Counted from the first letter of the stretch, positions 10,672 through 19,954 are shown. The stretch is 64,000 nt of DNA from Thiorhodococcus drewsii AZ1 (GCF_000224065.1 NZ_AFWT01000006.1:62001-126000), one strand, 5' to 3'. Translations and numbers: made by a program. Notes: generated by a model not told the origin, from the sequence alone.

Positions 10672-10844
10672 AGCATTCTTCGGAAAAACCCTTTGCAGCA
10701 AGAGCTTTAGCCCTTTTCGGGCTATACGGATACGGTGCCTTTTCGAGAGTCTTCATGGTCGTTTCTGGCACGATCGTAGCGGACAGAGCATCAAAAAATC
10801 AGGGGATTATTCCATCGAATCAGTTTGTTGCGTACTGACTAGGG
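10672..10844 (-). promoter_or_regulatory. CRISPR leader
   Basis: This 173-bp non-coding stretch separates the last repeat from the cas4 stop codon. It is more AT-rich than its surroundings and contains a short hairpin (TAGCCC, 5-nt loop, GGGCTA at 10708-10724). The repeat orientation, the intact repeats at this end, the degenerate repeats at the far end and the neighbouring adaptation genes all point to it as the leader. It should hold the promoter of the pre-crRNA. I could not pick out a convincing -10/-35 pair by eye. Confidence 0.8.
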
Positions 10845-11453
10845 TTAGACGCAAATATTTTTGTAGCAACAGTCCTCGCAGCGAATCCGTGATGGCGTGC
10901 GCCGAGGAAGCTTACCCGTCTGAATAATATCGAAAATCTGGTCGATTAGCGAGGTTACTTGGGCAATGGCTTCGGCCGTAATGGGGATTTCCAAAAGCCG
11001 GCTGCCACCGCGCACATAGGCGACAAAGCCGCGCTCAACCGGTTGTCCGTAGATCTCACGAATCAACATCGCGTAGAGGACGAGCTGGGTCTCGTGGGTC
11101 TTGAAGGCAGCGTCGCGCGCCTCCGTGAACTTGTAATCTAGTGGCGCCATGGTGCCGTCCTTCAGCCACAGCACCTCGTCGACGATCCCCCTCAGTCGCA
11201 AGCCCGGAGAGGCCAGGTAGACCTCGATCTCGCGCTTGACCGCGCCGATCTTGCGCCGTAAATAGTCGCGGTTCTCAGTCGCTCGGCGACGATGGACCTC
11301 GCGTCCCTTCAGAACCTTGAAGCGTTTGTCTTCATGCTGCTCGATATGCTGGACATTCATGAACCAGGTGAAGCGCGGACAGAAGACATGTTCCAGCACC
11401 TCCGAGGGCGTAATCATCGGGGTGCGCTCAGTATCCAGGGTCGGATCGCTCAT
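10845..11453 (-). CDS. cas4: CRISPR adaptation protein Cas4
   Basis: Cas4 trims and orients prespacers in complex with Cas1-Cas2. This 202-residue protein has an early cysteine (HVFCPRFTWF) and a C-terminal cysteine cluster (CEDCCYKNIC) that together form the Fe-S ligands. In between are RecB-type nuclease motifs, including GIVDEVLW and APLDYKF. The start at 11453 gives a 4-bp ATGA overlap with the cas2 stop, so I prefer it to the upstream in-frame start. It is the last gene of the leftward I-B/adaptation operon, facing the array leader. Confidence 0.93.
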   Translation of the reverse strand: MSDPTLDTERTPMITPSEVLEHVFCPRFTWFMNVQHIEQHEDKRFKVLKGREVHRRRATENRDYLRRKIGAVKREIEVYLASPGLRLRGIVDEVLWLKDGTMAPLDYKFTEARDAAFKTHETQLVLYAMLIREIYGQPVERGFVAYVRGGSRLLEIPITAEAIAQVTSLIDQIFDIIQTGKLPRRTPSRIRCEDCCYKNICV

Positions 11454-11755
11454 AGGAACAGCGCCTGTATTTCGTCGGTGACCATTTTCTTGTCGAAGGC
11501 TTGCCCAAGCAGCATCACCTTGCGGAAATCCGCCTCGCACATCGGAAAGATGTAGACGGAGTCGGCCTCCTCGTCGGTCAGATCCTCGATCTGCAACCGC
11601 AGCTCATCGAGCCGATTGCGCTCGATGGTGCCGAGAAAGACCGATTTCTGGACCCGGTAGAGCCCCGCCTCCTTGCACCGCTTGGCGATCTTGGTACGCG
11701 GCTTGTCGGCGACGATGTCGTAGATGATCCAGACCAGCGTCTCAGTCGTTTTCAC
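11450..11755 (-). CDS. cas2: CRISPR adaptation protein Cas2
   Basis: This 101-residue protein has the Cas2 ferredoxin-like start VWIIYDIVAD, with the conserved Asp after the first strand, and the YRVQKSVFLG segment. Cas2 forms the central dimer of the Cas1-Cas2 integrase. It starts at a GTG codon, overlaps the end of cas1 by 14 bp and overlaps cas4 by 4 bp, so the three genes are translationally coupled. Confidence 0.95.
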   Translation of the reverse strand: MKTTETLVWIIYDIVADKPRTKIAKRCKEAGLYRVQKSVFLGTIERNRLDELRLQIEDLTDEEADSVYIFPMCEADFRKVMLLGQAFDKKMVTDEIQALFL

Positions 11756-12731
11756 TACCCGCCCTCCCGATCCAGTCGTTCGCCATCCGATGACAATCGA
11801 GCTGCACCGTATCGCGCCGTTTGATGTTTCGGTTGCGGTAACGGATCGACTCGTCGAGATGCGCGCCGAAGCGCTCCATCAGGACCGCCTTGCCCTGCTT
11901 GTTCAGGGTGAAACCGTTTTTCAGGGCGTCGAACATCTCCTGATTGACCTTGCGCGCAGCGAATAGGCCGACCACCGTCTCGTCCGCCCAAATGCGGTAG
12001 CACTCGATGAGATCGAAGACCAGCGACTTCTTTTGGTAGTGATCGGTGTGAATGAAACCGACATAGGGGTCGAGTCCGGCGAGAACGCAAGCGCGCTCGA
12101 CAGTGCCGTAGAGGACGCCGTAGGCATAATTGAGCAGGCAGTTGAATTCGTCTTTGGCGGGGTTTCGCGAGCGCGCCTTGAACTGGAATTTGTCCGGCAA
12201 CAGCAGATTCACCGCCTCCCAGTAGGTCCGACCTGCGCGCCCCTCCAGGCCCATGATGGTTCCGCGAACCTCGTCGAGCTCGCCGCTGACGTCCGCGAGC
12301 GAGGCACGCAGTGTCTCCATGGCCACCACCTTCTCCGTCAACTGGGCGGACAGACGCGTGCGCCGTTGGCGCGCCCCGCGTAGGAAATCGACCTGGTTGT
12401 CGAGCTTGCGCAGCATCCAACCCAAGGCCAGGCTCAGTCCCTTGTCGGTATCGGCCAGACGCAACTGCTCGCGGCGAATTTCAGTCGTCGAGCCCGGCCG
12501 CCCATGCCAGACCCGTCCGTAGGGCTGACCGACCTGGTCGAGAAAGACGATGTCGATGTTCTTTTCGACCGCCAGTTGAATGGCGTCGGTGGACAGACTG
12601 GCGCCGGTGGTGATGAGGATGGAGCGCACCTTGCGCGCGGAAACATCCTGCTTTTGGTCCTTCACCTTGACGACGAACATCTCGCCCTGGCGGTGGAGGT
12701 AGGTGCCGAAGGTGGTCAGAATCAGGTCCAT
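11742..12731 (-). CDS. cas1: CRISPR integrase Cas1
   Basis: This is the metal-dependent integrase that inserts new spacers at the leader end. The 329-residue length is normal. The expected active-site residues are visible: E163 in GLEGRAGRTYWEA, H228 in GFIHTDHY, and D240/E243 in LVFDLIECYR. The N-terminal beta domain (MDLILTTFGTYLHRQGEMF) is intact. A 168-bp gap with palindromic sequence separates it from cas6 upstream, which could allow partly separate expression of the adaptation genes. Confidence 0.97.
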   Translation of the reverse strand: MDLILTTFGTYLHRQGEMFVVKVKDQKQDVSARKVRSILITTGASLSTDAIQLAVEKNIDIVFLDQVGQPYGRVWHGRPGSTTEIRREQLRLADTDKGLSLALGWMLRKLDNQVDFLRGARQRRTRLSAQLTEKVVAMETLRASLADVSGELDEVRGTIMGLEGRAGRTYWEAVNLLLPDKFQFKARSRNPAKDEFNCLLNYAYGVLYGTVERACVLAGLDPYVGFIHTDHYQKKSLVFDLIECYRIWADETVVGLFAARKVNQEMFDALKNGFTLNKQGKAVLMERFGAHLDESIRYRNRNIKRRDTVQLDCHRMANDWIGRAGSEND

Positions 12732-12796
12732 GTCGTGACGTCTCGATCGGTTCGATGGGCGTCATTCGACACCGACCATCAGCGGTTGTCCGGATC

Positions 12797-12860
12797 CGCA
12801 AGCTTGCGATCCGCTGAACTGACACGTGCTCTCCCCTCCCCCTCCCCAACGGGGAGAGGG
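12797..12860. repeat. Intercistronic palindromes between cas6 and cas1
   Basis: The cas6-cas1 gap (12732-12899) contains the palindrome CGCAAGCTTGCG (12797-12808). A GC-rich inverted repeat follows at about 12836-12860, with CCCTCCCC and GGGGAGAGGG arms around AAC. The second resembles the element found in frame within cas3. Such structures may act as REP-type elements or partial terminators. Confidence 0.6.
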
Positions 12861-12899
12861 TCTTGGTGCATCCGAATTGTTAAAGAACCAACCGACGCG

Positions 12900-13580
12900 T
12901 CAGCGACTCAGCCAACCGTACCCGTGACTGACCGTGCGACCAAAGGCGAAACCATCCGGCAGAATGACATTCGCAACGAATTCACCGATCAATCCGTGTA
13001 GATTCTGCTCCTTATAGTAACAAGGCTGGCGATGAACCTGCACGAAGGCAGCATAGAGTCGCTCGGGAAATGTCACCTCCAGCCCGCGCATTGCGATTAA
13101 CAGGTTGGAGACCAACAGCCGGTCACGCTCCAGACGCTGCTCCTGCTCGCTCATCTGCTGGTAGCGGCGATAGTTGTCCTGATTGAAAAGCAGCGCAGGC
13201 GTGTGCAGTCGGTAATGTTCAAGCCGCTGACTGACTGCGAACTCGCTATGCCTCAGGGTCAGTGCCGCATCGCCAATGCTCACGGACTCCTCGCCAAGCC
13301 GCAGACTCAGATCGAGCCAGGGCCGGTCGAGCAGACGACTGGCCGCCTCGGCCCAGCCGATGACCAATCCACGGCCTGCGTCCCAGCGATACTGCACCCG
13401 AGGGTAGCGATACAGCGCCTTACCCGTCGTTGGGTCGTGCTGATGAAACAACGGATCATCGCGAAAGGCCGTGGCCAGGGCGCCACGCAACTGGCTCGCG
13501 CGCTGCGCCGGCTTACCAGGCAGATCACGGTCCCAGCTCAGCTCAACCTGGGCGCAGGGGATTTTGGCTAGAGAATGCAT
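12900..13580 (-). CDS. cas6: CRISPR endoribonuclease Cas6 (Cas6b-like)
   Basis: Cas6 cleaves pre-crRNA within repeats. This 226-residue protein shows features of the Cas6b group: QLRGALATAFRDDPLFHQHD and ALYRYPRVQYRW near the N-terminus, and the glycine-rich GFAFGRTVSHGYGWL near the C-terminus. The histidine-containing N-terminal segment and the YR.P..QY motif are the reasons for the subfamily call. The gene overlaps the 3' end of cas3 by 13 bp. As the only Cas6 in this half of the window, it probably processes the large array for both the I-B and III-B complexes. Confidence 0.8.
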   Translation of the reverse strand: MHSLAKIPCAQVELSWDRDLPGKPAQRASQLRGALATAFRDDPLFHQHDPTTGKALYRYPRVQYRWDAGRGLVIGWAEAASRLLDRPWLDLSLRLGEESVSIGDAALTLRHSEFAVSQRLEHYRLHTPALLFNQDNYRRYQQMSEQEQRLERDRLLVSNLLIAMRGLEVTFPERLYAAFVQVHRQPCYYKEQNLHGLIGEFVANVILPDGFAFGRTVSHGYGWLSR

Positions 13581-16033
13581 GTCGGCTCGTCTCCTGGCAG
13601 GCCGATGAAGCCCGCCTCGCGGTCATAGGTCTCTTCGCTGGCATCGAGCCGGTGAAGCAGGTCGCGCTCCAGGCCAAGCGCCGCGCGCGCGTGGACCTGG
13701 ATGACACGTTCGTAGAAGGCACACTTGAAGGGTCGAAACCCGGCCTCTTGCTCGGCGGGCGACAACCGGGGGTCGTCACGCAATCGTCGGTATTGCTCCC
13801 AGATCCGATGGTCAGCGGGCTTGCGCGCCACGAACAGGGACACCCTGAGCTGTTCCTCAATCAATTGAAACGCGCCCTCGACGCCGATCAGATCGCCTTG
13901 CGCCAGTTGCTCGTCGACGCGCTGCTGATCCTGCCGTGCCCGGCAGCCGAGGAAATAGCGCTGAGTGAGCTCCAGGAAATCGCATTCATCCCAGCTCTGC
14001 GCGGTTGCCAGGGTGTGCGATGTCACCTCGATTAAGGCGGCGTCATAGACGCGACGCCAGAGCGATTCACCCGTTTGCCCATCGGACTTGGCGTCCTGTA
14101 ACTGCCAGAGATGCACCTCGCCCGGTTGTGCGCCGTTCTCGCCGTGGCGGTTGCAGCGCCCGGCCGCCTGGATGACGGCGTCGAGCGGCGCCAGGTCACG
14201 ATGGACCACGGGAAAGCTGAAGTCCACTCCGGCCTCGACGAGTTGAGTAGTCACGGCGATGACGGGTTCGCCTTGCCGCAGCAACCGCTGGATGAGCCGA
14301 ATACGCGCGCGGCGGTCCAGTGGTGTCAGGTCGGTCGACAGCGCGACCAGGGGACGTTCGGGCAGCGTGTCGCGCAGGGCCTCAAAGAGCCGCCTCACGG
14401 CGCGGCGGCGATTGAGGATGATGAGGGTGGGACGCGCGTCCTGTCTCAGATCGGCGGTCAGTCGCTCGGCGAAGTCGTCCAGGGTCAACGGGTCGCGCTG
14501 ATGCGCATGCAGCCGGGTGCGAGTCATGGCGCGAAAATGGCTGTCGTGATCCGGCAACAGCTCGACGGCATCGCCGGGCTGAAAGATGAGCGGACGCGTG
14601 GCGGTCAAGAGCACGAAGCGCGTCCCGAGGGTTCTGGCAGAGGCCATAAGCAATTGACGCAAGGCTTCCCAATAGCGCAAGGGGAGTGCCTGGACCTCGT
14701 CGAGCAGCACGATGGCGCCGGTGAGCTGTCCGGCGCGCTTGAGATTGGCGTTGCGCGGACTGAGCAGTGAATGCAGGAGCTGATGGAAAGTGGTCACGAC
14801 CAGCTCGCTCTGCCAAGTCTCGGTGAGGAGCTGATCGGCGCCGTCGGGCTGGTACTCGGCGTCCTCGGTGCGGAACCGGGTCTCGGCCAGATGGTGGTGC
14901 TTGAGCAGCAGGTCTTCGCGGTCGGCGATCTGGTTGGCGCGCAGCACGGCGCGGAAGACGGCGTGGTTCTGGTCGATGACCGAGGTAAAGGGTAGACAGT
15001 AGATGATGCGCGGCGCCTCGGCGTCACGCGCCTCGAGTGCGGCCCGCGCCTGGAGCGCGGCATGGAGCACGGTGAGGGTTTTCCCGGCGCCGGTGGGGGC
15101 GGTGAGCGTCAGCAACGGATGGTCCAGATTGGCGAGCCAGGTTTGGGTGACGTTGCTGGCGATGTGCTCGCGGCGGTGGTTGAGTGGGATGGCTCTCCCC
15201 TCACCCCCGGCCCCTCTCCCCGCTGGGGCGAGGGGTGTTAGAGAGCCCCTCTCCCTTGAGGGAGAGGGGTTGGGGTGAGGGTGAGACACTGCGGCAGGCA
15301 CCAGATAGCGCTCCTTGTACCGCATCACGGCCTCGGCCGGCAGCACCTGCCGCGCGATGCGTCCCCCCTGCAAAGCGGCATCGGTCTTGTCGACCGCGAG
15401 CAAGGCCCCGAATCCCGCCAGCATGGCGAGCGCCTCGTCCAGGGAGCCAAAGGCGCGACGCAGTTTGGAGCCACCGGCCTGGCGGTCGCGCAGACGGGCC
15501 TCGACGTGCTCCAGGGTCAGCGGCTCGGGCGCTTGGCTCAACCCTGGATAGCGCACGCCAAGATCCGTGAGCCAGGCGTGAATCCCCGCCACGTCCAAGA
15601 CCGCCAGTTGCCGATGCAGGGGGCTCTCGGGATCCTGCCATTCGGCGCGTGTCTGCTCGAAGAGCGCCGGCCAGTCCTGAAACGTCAGTGCGCCATGATG
15701 GCGACGCACGGCGATGAAGGCCGCCAGGCGCTGCCACAGCGGCCAGTCAAGCGCGGCGGTGTACCACCACAGCAGCAGCGCCCCGAGCTCGGCATGATGG
15801 GTGAGTGCCGAGCGCCGTCCCGCGTGCAGCAGATACGCCTGAAACCAGGGCGTGGCCTTGCCGAGGTCGTGAAACAGACCGGCGACGAAGGCGATGGCGC
15901 GGGCCTCGGCGCGCGCGGTGGGCGCGATGCTCGCCTCGGCGCGTTGCGCGACCCGCTCCAGGTGCGCCGGCAAGGGGTCGCCGGGATGCGCGAAGGTCTC
16001 AGAGAAAGGCAATGATGTCGGGGCCGATGGCAT
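13568..16033 (-). CDS. cas3: CRISPR helicase-nuclease Cas3 with HD domain
   Basis: Cas3 degrades target DNA recruited by Cascade. The N-terminal HD nuclease has H55-D56 in GLFHDLGKATPW and H79-H80 in LTHHAELGA. The helicase has LTAPTGAGKTL (Walker A, near residue 315), IVLLDEVQALP, FVLLTATRPL and the arginine-finger motif IQAAGRCNRHG. An AGGAG site 6 nt before the ATG at 16033 decides the start. Between the HD and helicase domains is a proline/arginine/glycine-rich insertion (about residues 249-281) encoded by a REP-like palindrome. It overlaps cas5 upstream by 35 bp and cas6 downstream by 13 bp. Confidence 0.95.
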   Translation of the reverse strand: MPSAPTSLPFSETFAHPGDPLPAHLERVAQRAEASIAPTARAEARAIAFVAGLFHDLGKATPWFQAYLLHAGRRSALTHHAELGALLLWWYTAALDWPLWQRLAAFIAVRRHHGALTFQDWPALFEQTRAEWQDPESPLHRQLAVLDVAGIHAWLTDLGVRYPGLSQAPEPLTLEHVEARLRDRQAGGSKLRRAFGSLDEALAMLAGFGALLAVDKTDAALQGGRIARQVLPAEAVMRYKERYLVPAAVSHPHPNPSPSRERGSLTPLAPAGRGAGGEGRAIPLNHRREHIASNVTQTWLANLDHPLLTLTAPTGAGKTLTVLHAALQARAALEARDAEAPRIIYCLPFTSVIDQNHAVFRAVLRANQIADREDLLLKHHHLAETRFRTEDAEYQPDGADQLLTETWQSELVVTTFHQLLHSLLSPRNANLKRAGQLTGAIVLLDEVQALPLRYWEALRQLLMASARTLGTRFVLLTATRPLIFQPGDAVELLPDHDSHFRAMTRTRLHAHQRDPLTLDDFAERLTADLRQDARPTLIILNRRRAVRRLFEALRDTLPERPLVALSTDLTPLDRRARIRLIQRLLRQGEPVIAVTTQLVEAGVDFSFPVVHRDLAPLDAVIQAAGRCNRHGENGAQPGEVHLWQLQDAKSDGQTGESLWRRVYDAALIEVTSHTLATAQSWDECDFLELTQRYFLGCRARQDQQRVDEQLAQGDLIGVEGAFQLIEEQLRVSLFVARKPADHRIWEQYRRLRDDPRLSPAEQEAGFRPFKCAFYERVIQVHARAALGLERDLLHRLDASEETYDREAGFIGLPGDEPTCIL
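15190..15289. repeat. REP-like palindrome translated in frame inside cas3
   Basis: About 100 bp of GC-rich inverted repeat sequence has outer arms that pair as CTCACCCC with GGGGTGAG and CCCCTCTCC with GGAGAGGGG. Two local hairpins lie within it. On the cas3 strand it is fully open and encodes HPNPSPSRERG followed by LAPAGRGAGGEG. Peptides of this composition are typical of dispersed palindromes inserted in proteobacterial genes. A similar but shorter sequence lies between cas6 and cas1. Confidence 0.85.
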
Positions 16034-16715
16034 GCAAGACTCCTGTTCCACCCTGACCACGGATCGGTTGCCCGTCCTCGGTCAGCACGATTTCCTGATA
16101 GCGATGCACGGTTCGCTCGGCATCCATGACGGCCGGAATGCGCAGACGGTGATAGCGGCGCGACTCCTCGTAATGGACCTGGAGACCCGCGCCGAGCGGA
16201 ACCGCCGTGCTCGCCTGCCACGCCTCTCCCGTGATGGGCTCGGCGTCCCATTCGCCGACCCAATGGAGATCGGCCAGACAAGAGGCCAGACCGAGCGTGA
16301 CCGTATAGGCGGTGCGCCCGGCGCGCAGCCGTGCGGCTAGCTCGTCGGCGAGCGCCACGTCGAGACCGGCGACATGGATGCGGAAGCCGGGCGCGCGCAA
16401 CAGCTCGCAGGGCACCTGGGTATGGATGTTCTGTCCGGCGCGTGGGCGGAAGAAGGCGTCGGTGCCGTCCTTGGTCTGGAGCAGGTTGAGGGCGGCCCGG
16501 AAGACCCGCACGGGGGCACGCAGGCCGACCCCGATACGCACCCGGTCCCAGCCGAGCCGGTTGTGATAGTCCGCCTTGTCTAGCCCGAGCACCGCGCCGA
16601 GCATCCCCAGCACCGCCGGTGGCGGCGGCAGTGGGTAGCTCACCGGACTCATGGGCGAATAGGGCTTCTTGAACAGCCCGTACTCGCCGCAGATGTCGAA
16701 GACCAGGGTGCGCAT
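15999..16715 (-). CDS. cas5: Cascade subunit Cas5 (type I-B)
   Basis: This 238-residue RAMP protein opens with a ferredoxin-like fold and the Cas5 signature KPYSPMSPVSYPLPPPPAVL followed by GMLGAVLGL, as in Cas5b/Cas5h. Cas5 caps the 5' handle of the crRNA in Cascade. It starts 2 bp after the cas7 stop and overlaps cas3 downstream. Confidence 0.92.
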   Translation of the reverse strand: MRTLVFDICGEYGLFKKPYSPMSPVSYPLPPPPAVLGMLGAVLGLDKADYHNRLGWDRVRIGVGLRAPVRVFRAALNLLQTKDGTDAFFRPRAGQNIHTQVPCELLRAPGFRIHVAGLDVALADELAARLRAGRTAYTVTLGLASCLADLHWVGEWDAEPITGEAWQASTAVPLGAGLQVHYEESRRYHRLRIPAVMDAERTVHRYQEIVLTEDGQPIRGQGGTGVLHAIGPDIIAFL

Positions 16716-16717
16716 GG

Positions 16718-17704
16718 TTAGAGATCCAGCGCCGTGACCTTGAGCCCCGCTTGCCCGGCCAGCTCAGCGAGCAGGCCGCTCTGGGCGCCGGACCGGCAGC
16801 GCAGACGCGGGTCCTGCATCACCCGCAGCTCGGTCAGCGCCGGATAGTCGCACCAGGCGGCGAGCAGCTCGCCGACGTCCAACTGGAAGTCGCGGGTTGA
16901 GCGCAGCGCGGTGTCCTCGCCGGTCTTTTCGCTCAGGGCGAGGCGCCGCGGCAGGGCACCCAGACGGTAGCCGGGCTGATACTGGGCCGCCACCAGCAGC
17001 AGCGGGTCATGGCCGAGCTTGGAGTGCGTGTTGAGCGCGGCGGTTCCGCGCCACAGCCCTTCGAGCAGGAGGTTGAGGTCGGTCTCGGTTAGGCCGGTGG
17101 TGCGCGCGGCGGTCTCGTTGACGACGCCGTAGGCGGCGATCAAGGCGTAGGGGAGCAGCCAACGCTCGGCGAAGGACTTCTGATTGGCCGAGGCGCTGCC
17201 GGCATAGGCGGCGGTCTGCTGGACCAGGGTCGGGCTGACACGGTGCAGCGAGCGGTTGAAGGCCGAGAACTGAGCCGGGCCGGTCAGCTGCAGCGAGGGC
17301 TCCTTCGGACCGAGCGGCAGGGTCGCGCCGAACAGGCGCGCGTCGATGCAGCCGCCAAGGGCGGCGTCCTGCAGGGCCTGGCGCTTGGCCTCGCCTTTCT
17401 TGCCCTTCGCTGCCTCGCCCAGGAACTGCTCCGCGCGGTCCTTTCCCTCGGCCAGGTGGCCATCGGCCTTGAGCGTATCGCGGATCAGTACCTCGCGCCC
17501 GGCGGCCAGACGTTTCTCGACATCCGGCTCCAGGCTCAGGAAATAGTCACGCACGGTGCGCTTGATGCGCACGTCGCTGACCGTCGCCTCGCCGGTCTCG
17601 GGATCGGTGCGGGGCCGATTCTCATCGAGCGGATCGCCATTGGGGTTGCAGTCCTTGGCCTCGTAGAGGAAGAGGATTTCGTAACGGTTGGTGATCACGG
17701 ACAT
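16718..17704 (-). CDS. cas7: Cascade backbone subunit Cas7 (Csh2-like)
   Basis: This 328-residue protein begins with the type I-B Cas7/Csh2 pattern: NRYEILFLYEAKDCNPNGDP, then a DPETG segment and SDVRIKRTVRDYF. Cas7 polymerises along the crRNA spacer in Cascade. The start at 17704 is preceded by AAGGAG at 10-nt spacing, which is why I reject the longer upstream reading. A 96-bp gap separates it from cas8b. Confidence 0.93.
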   Translation of the reverse strand: MSVITNRYEILFLYEAKDCNPNGDPLDENRPRTDPETGEATVSDVRIKRTVRDYFLSLEPDVEKRLAAGREVLIRDTLKADGHLAEGKDRAEQFLGEAAKGKKGEAKRQALQDAALGGCIDARLFGATLPLGPKEPSLQLTGPAQFSAFNRSLHRVSPTLVQQTAAYAGSASANQKSFAERWLLPYALIAAYGVVNETAARTTGLTETDLNLLLEGLWRGTAALNTHSKLGHDPLLLVAAQYQPGYRLGALPRRLALSEKTGEDTALRSTRDFQLDVGELLAAWCDYPALTELRVMQDPRLRCRSGAQSGLLAELAGQAGLKVTALDL

Positions 17705-17800
17705 AGTCTTTGGTCTCCTTGACCAGATGGAATAGTTGATGGGGTCGGCAAAGCTTGGCGCTGTTGGTTGTGGCGAGGTGTGTGCCCTCACACCAACGCC

Positions 17801-19582
17801 TTAACCATCCAACGTCTCGATTTCGGTCTCGCCGTCAACTACCCGCTCCAACTGACCGATCCGATAGGCGAGGCTGTAGCCGATGGTGAACGCGAAGGTG
17901 GCCTCCTCGTCGCTGACGGCCCAGTCATCGGCACAGACCACCCAGGCGTTGGCCAGATCGGGATCGAGCCCGGTGATCACATAGCCAAGCTTGCCGTACT
18001 GGGCGAGCTTGCCGTGACCCTCGCGATAGAGCCGCTGCAGATGCTGACGAGTGAGCAGACGGCCGATGAACTTCTTGGCGAAGGGTGCAGCCTGACGCTC
18101 TTTGTACTGCACCGAGGCCACCGTCGCGGCATAACAGCCGGTCAAAAAGGCAACCACCAGCTCGGGGCGGCGGAAGAAATCGGCGTGCTCGCGCACATAG
18201 CGTCCATATGGACTCTCCGGAATGGTGTCGGACATGAGAGCGTGCTCCTCCATGGGGTCGGGAACGATGAGCCGGACACGGCTGGCATAGCGATAGAATC
18301 CCCACGCCTGGCGTGTCGTCCAGTGCAGCAGGTTGGCATTGCTGCGGCCGGTCGCGATCAGCTTGGCGACCAGGGCATGCAGGAAATGGCGCTGGTCGAT
18401 TGGCTTGCCGGCGAACAGCGCCGTCAGCCAATCGCGTAGGGTCTCCTCGCTCGGCTTGTCGCTCGCGCTGCTGAACTGCTTGAATGTCATGGCCGTGATG
18501 CGCACCGGCTGATCCTCGCCCCTGCTCAGGCTGATGAGATCGGGCGCGCGGGCGATGTCTTGGCCAGCCGCATGGAGCACCTGCAGGCGGCTCGGAAGCA
18601 ACTGCTGGACCTCGGCTTGCACACGCCAGGCGGCGTTCTGTTGCTTGAAGAAGACCAGGGCCAGGGCAAGCTGGTCGCCGTAGCCGGCGAATTCGTCGGT
18701 CAGCGCCAATTCGTCGGCGATCAGGTCACGCGCCTTGCCTAGGCTGTAACGCTGCGGGCGCCGGCCGAGCCGCTCGCGCAGCTCCTCGCGCACCTCGGGT
18801 GCATTGCTGTAGGGCAGGACCAGATAGGTCTGTCCGGCCATGCTGCTGGTGAGATAGGTCTCGGCAAAGGTGAAGGTGTCGGCAATGGCCAGGGCGCAGT
18901 CGCCGCAGACCGGGAAATTGCGATGCGCGGCGTTGGCTCGGAAGCCGCCGGCGATGCTGCCGGGGTTGTTGAGGTTGTAGCAGGCAAGCACCGCGTAGTT
19001 GCCGTAGACTGCCGTGTCCTCGCGTCCGCAGACGGCGCAAGCTCCCGCCTCGCGCGAGCCGCCCTTGTCGGCAAATCTTTCGACCACTTGATGTACCAAC
19101 AGGTCACGGATCGCTGGCCAGCCATGCACGGGCTGCATCTGCTCGTCGGCCCAGTAAACGTAGGCGCGGTGCTCCTTGTCATCGACACCAGCGGCCACCC
19201 GGGCCTGGCGGACGGCATCGAGGATCGTCTCCTGCTCGCGCTCGAACGTCGCGAGCGTCGCCGCGAGCCAATCACGCCGCTGGGCGTCGATCTCCTCGGC
19301 CGCAGCGAGCTGCATGACCGCGCGCGATAGCCGCGCCAGGGTCTTGACCGAATCCGGACCGGAGAACTTGCAGCAGGGCGTGAAATCCGTGCCATTGGGC
19401 GGTCCCGAGCGATAGAGCACCCCTTGATTGCCGTTGTAGGTGCGCACACCGCACCATTCGCCGCCAGCAGCGAAACAGAGTGCCAGGCCGCGGTCATAGT
19501 TGGCGGGCATTCCCTCGTTCAGCCGTTCCCAAGCCTCCCGCTCCGGCAGGCATTGGCTGAGCTCGTGTAAACGTTGAAACAT
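17801..19582 (-). CDS. cas8b: Cascade large subunit Cas8b (Csh1-like)
   Basis: This 593-residue protein sits where the I-B large subunit is expected, ahead of cas7-cas5-cas3. It has the Cas8b zinc-binding cysteines CAVCGRED and FPVCGDCA about 50 residues apart in its middle third. The large subunit recognises the PAM and recruits Cas3. An AAGGAG site precedes the ATG by 10 nt. The family is poorly conserved, so the subtype call leans on the cysteine pairs and the neighbours. Confidence 0.85.
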   Translation of the reverse strand: MFQRLHELSQCLPEREAWERLNEGMPANYDRGLALCFAAGGEWCGVRTYNGNQGVLYRSGPPNGTDFTPCCKFSGPDSVKTLARLSRAVMQLAAAEEIDAQRRDWLAATLATFEREQETILDAVRQARVAAGVDDKEHRAYVYWADEQMQPVHGWPAIRDLLVHQVVERFADKGGSREAGACAVCGREDTAVYGNYAVLACYNLNNPGSIAGGFRANAAHRNFPVCGDCALAIADTFTFAETYLTSSMAGQTYLVLPYSNAPEVREELRERLGRRPQRYSLGKARDLIADELALTDEFAGYGDQLALALVFFKQQNAAWRVQAEVQQLLPSRLQVLHAAGQDIARAPDLISLSRGEDQPVRITAMTFKQFSSASDKPSEETLRDWLTALFAGKPIDQRHFLHALVAKLIATGRSNANLLHWTTRQAWGFYRYASRVRLIVPDPMEEHALMSDTIPESPYGRYVREHADFFRRPELVVAFLTGCYAATVASVQYKERQAAPFAKKFIGRLLTRQHLQRLYREGHGKLAQYGKLGYVITGLDPDLANAWVVCADDWAVSDEEATFAFTIGYSLAYRIGQLERVVDGETEIETLDG

Positions 19583-19660
19583 GCGTCTTCGACTCCTTCA
19601 ATCGGTCCGCGACAATGATCCTCGCCTCGCGCGCTCGGGTCTCCGTTCGCAAGCTTGCGA

Positions 19661-19954
19661 TCACCCGATGCGTCGCACCTGGTATTCCTCAACCCGAGCC
19701 CCGCAGTCACGCATCTGCCCAGCGCTCAGCTCCAACCCGCGCAATTCGGGCGGCAGGTCGAGCGAGAGATGCAGATAGCGACCGCCGCGCGCGCAGACCG
19801 TCGCGGCCAGGTTCACCGGCAACGAGCCGACCAGGATGTCGCCCGGCTGGATGATCGCCGGGTCGAGATGATCGAGGATGCGGTCGACCGCCAGCCCTTC
19901 CTCGGCGGCCCAGTCGCGGGCGCCGGGGTGGCGGGTGACGAAGTAGAGGCTCAT
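19661..19954 (-). CDS. csx16: CRISPR-associated protein Csx16
   Basis: This 97-residue protein matches the Csx16 pattern throughout: YFVTRHPGARDWAAEEG, DPAIIQPGDILVGSLP, ARGGRYLHLSLDLP and CGARVEEYQV. Csx16 occurs with type III systems and has recently been implicated in degrading cyclic oligoadenylate, which would make it an off-switch. That functional link is from memory of the literature. Here it is separated from the cmr operon by the toxin-antitoxin pair and lies just upstream of cas8b. It overlaps the preceding small gene by 4 bp (ATGA). The palindrome TCGCAAGCTTGCGA abuts its stop codon. Confidence 0.88.
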   Translation of the reverse strand: MSLYFVTRHPGARDWAAEEGLAVDRILDHLDPAIIQPGDILVGSLPVNLAATVCARGGRYLHLSLDLPPELRGLELSAGQMRDCGARVEEYQVRRIG

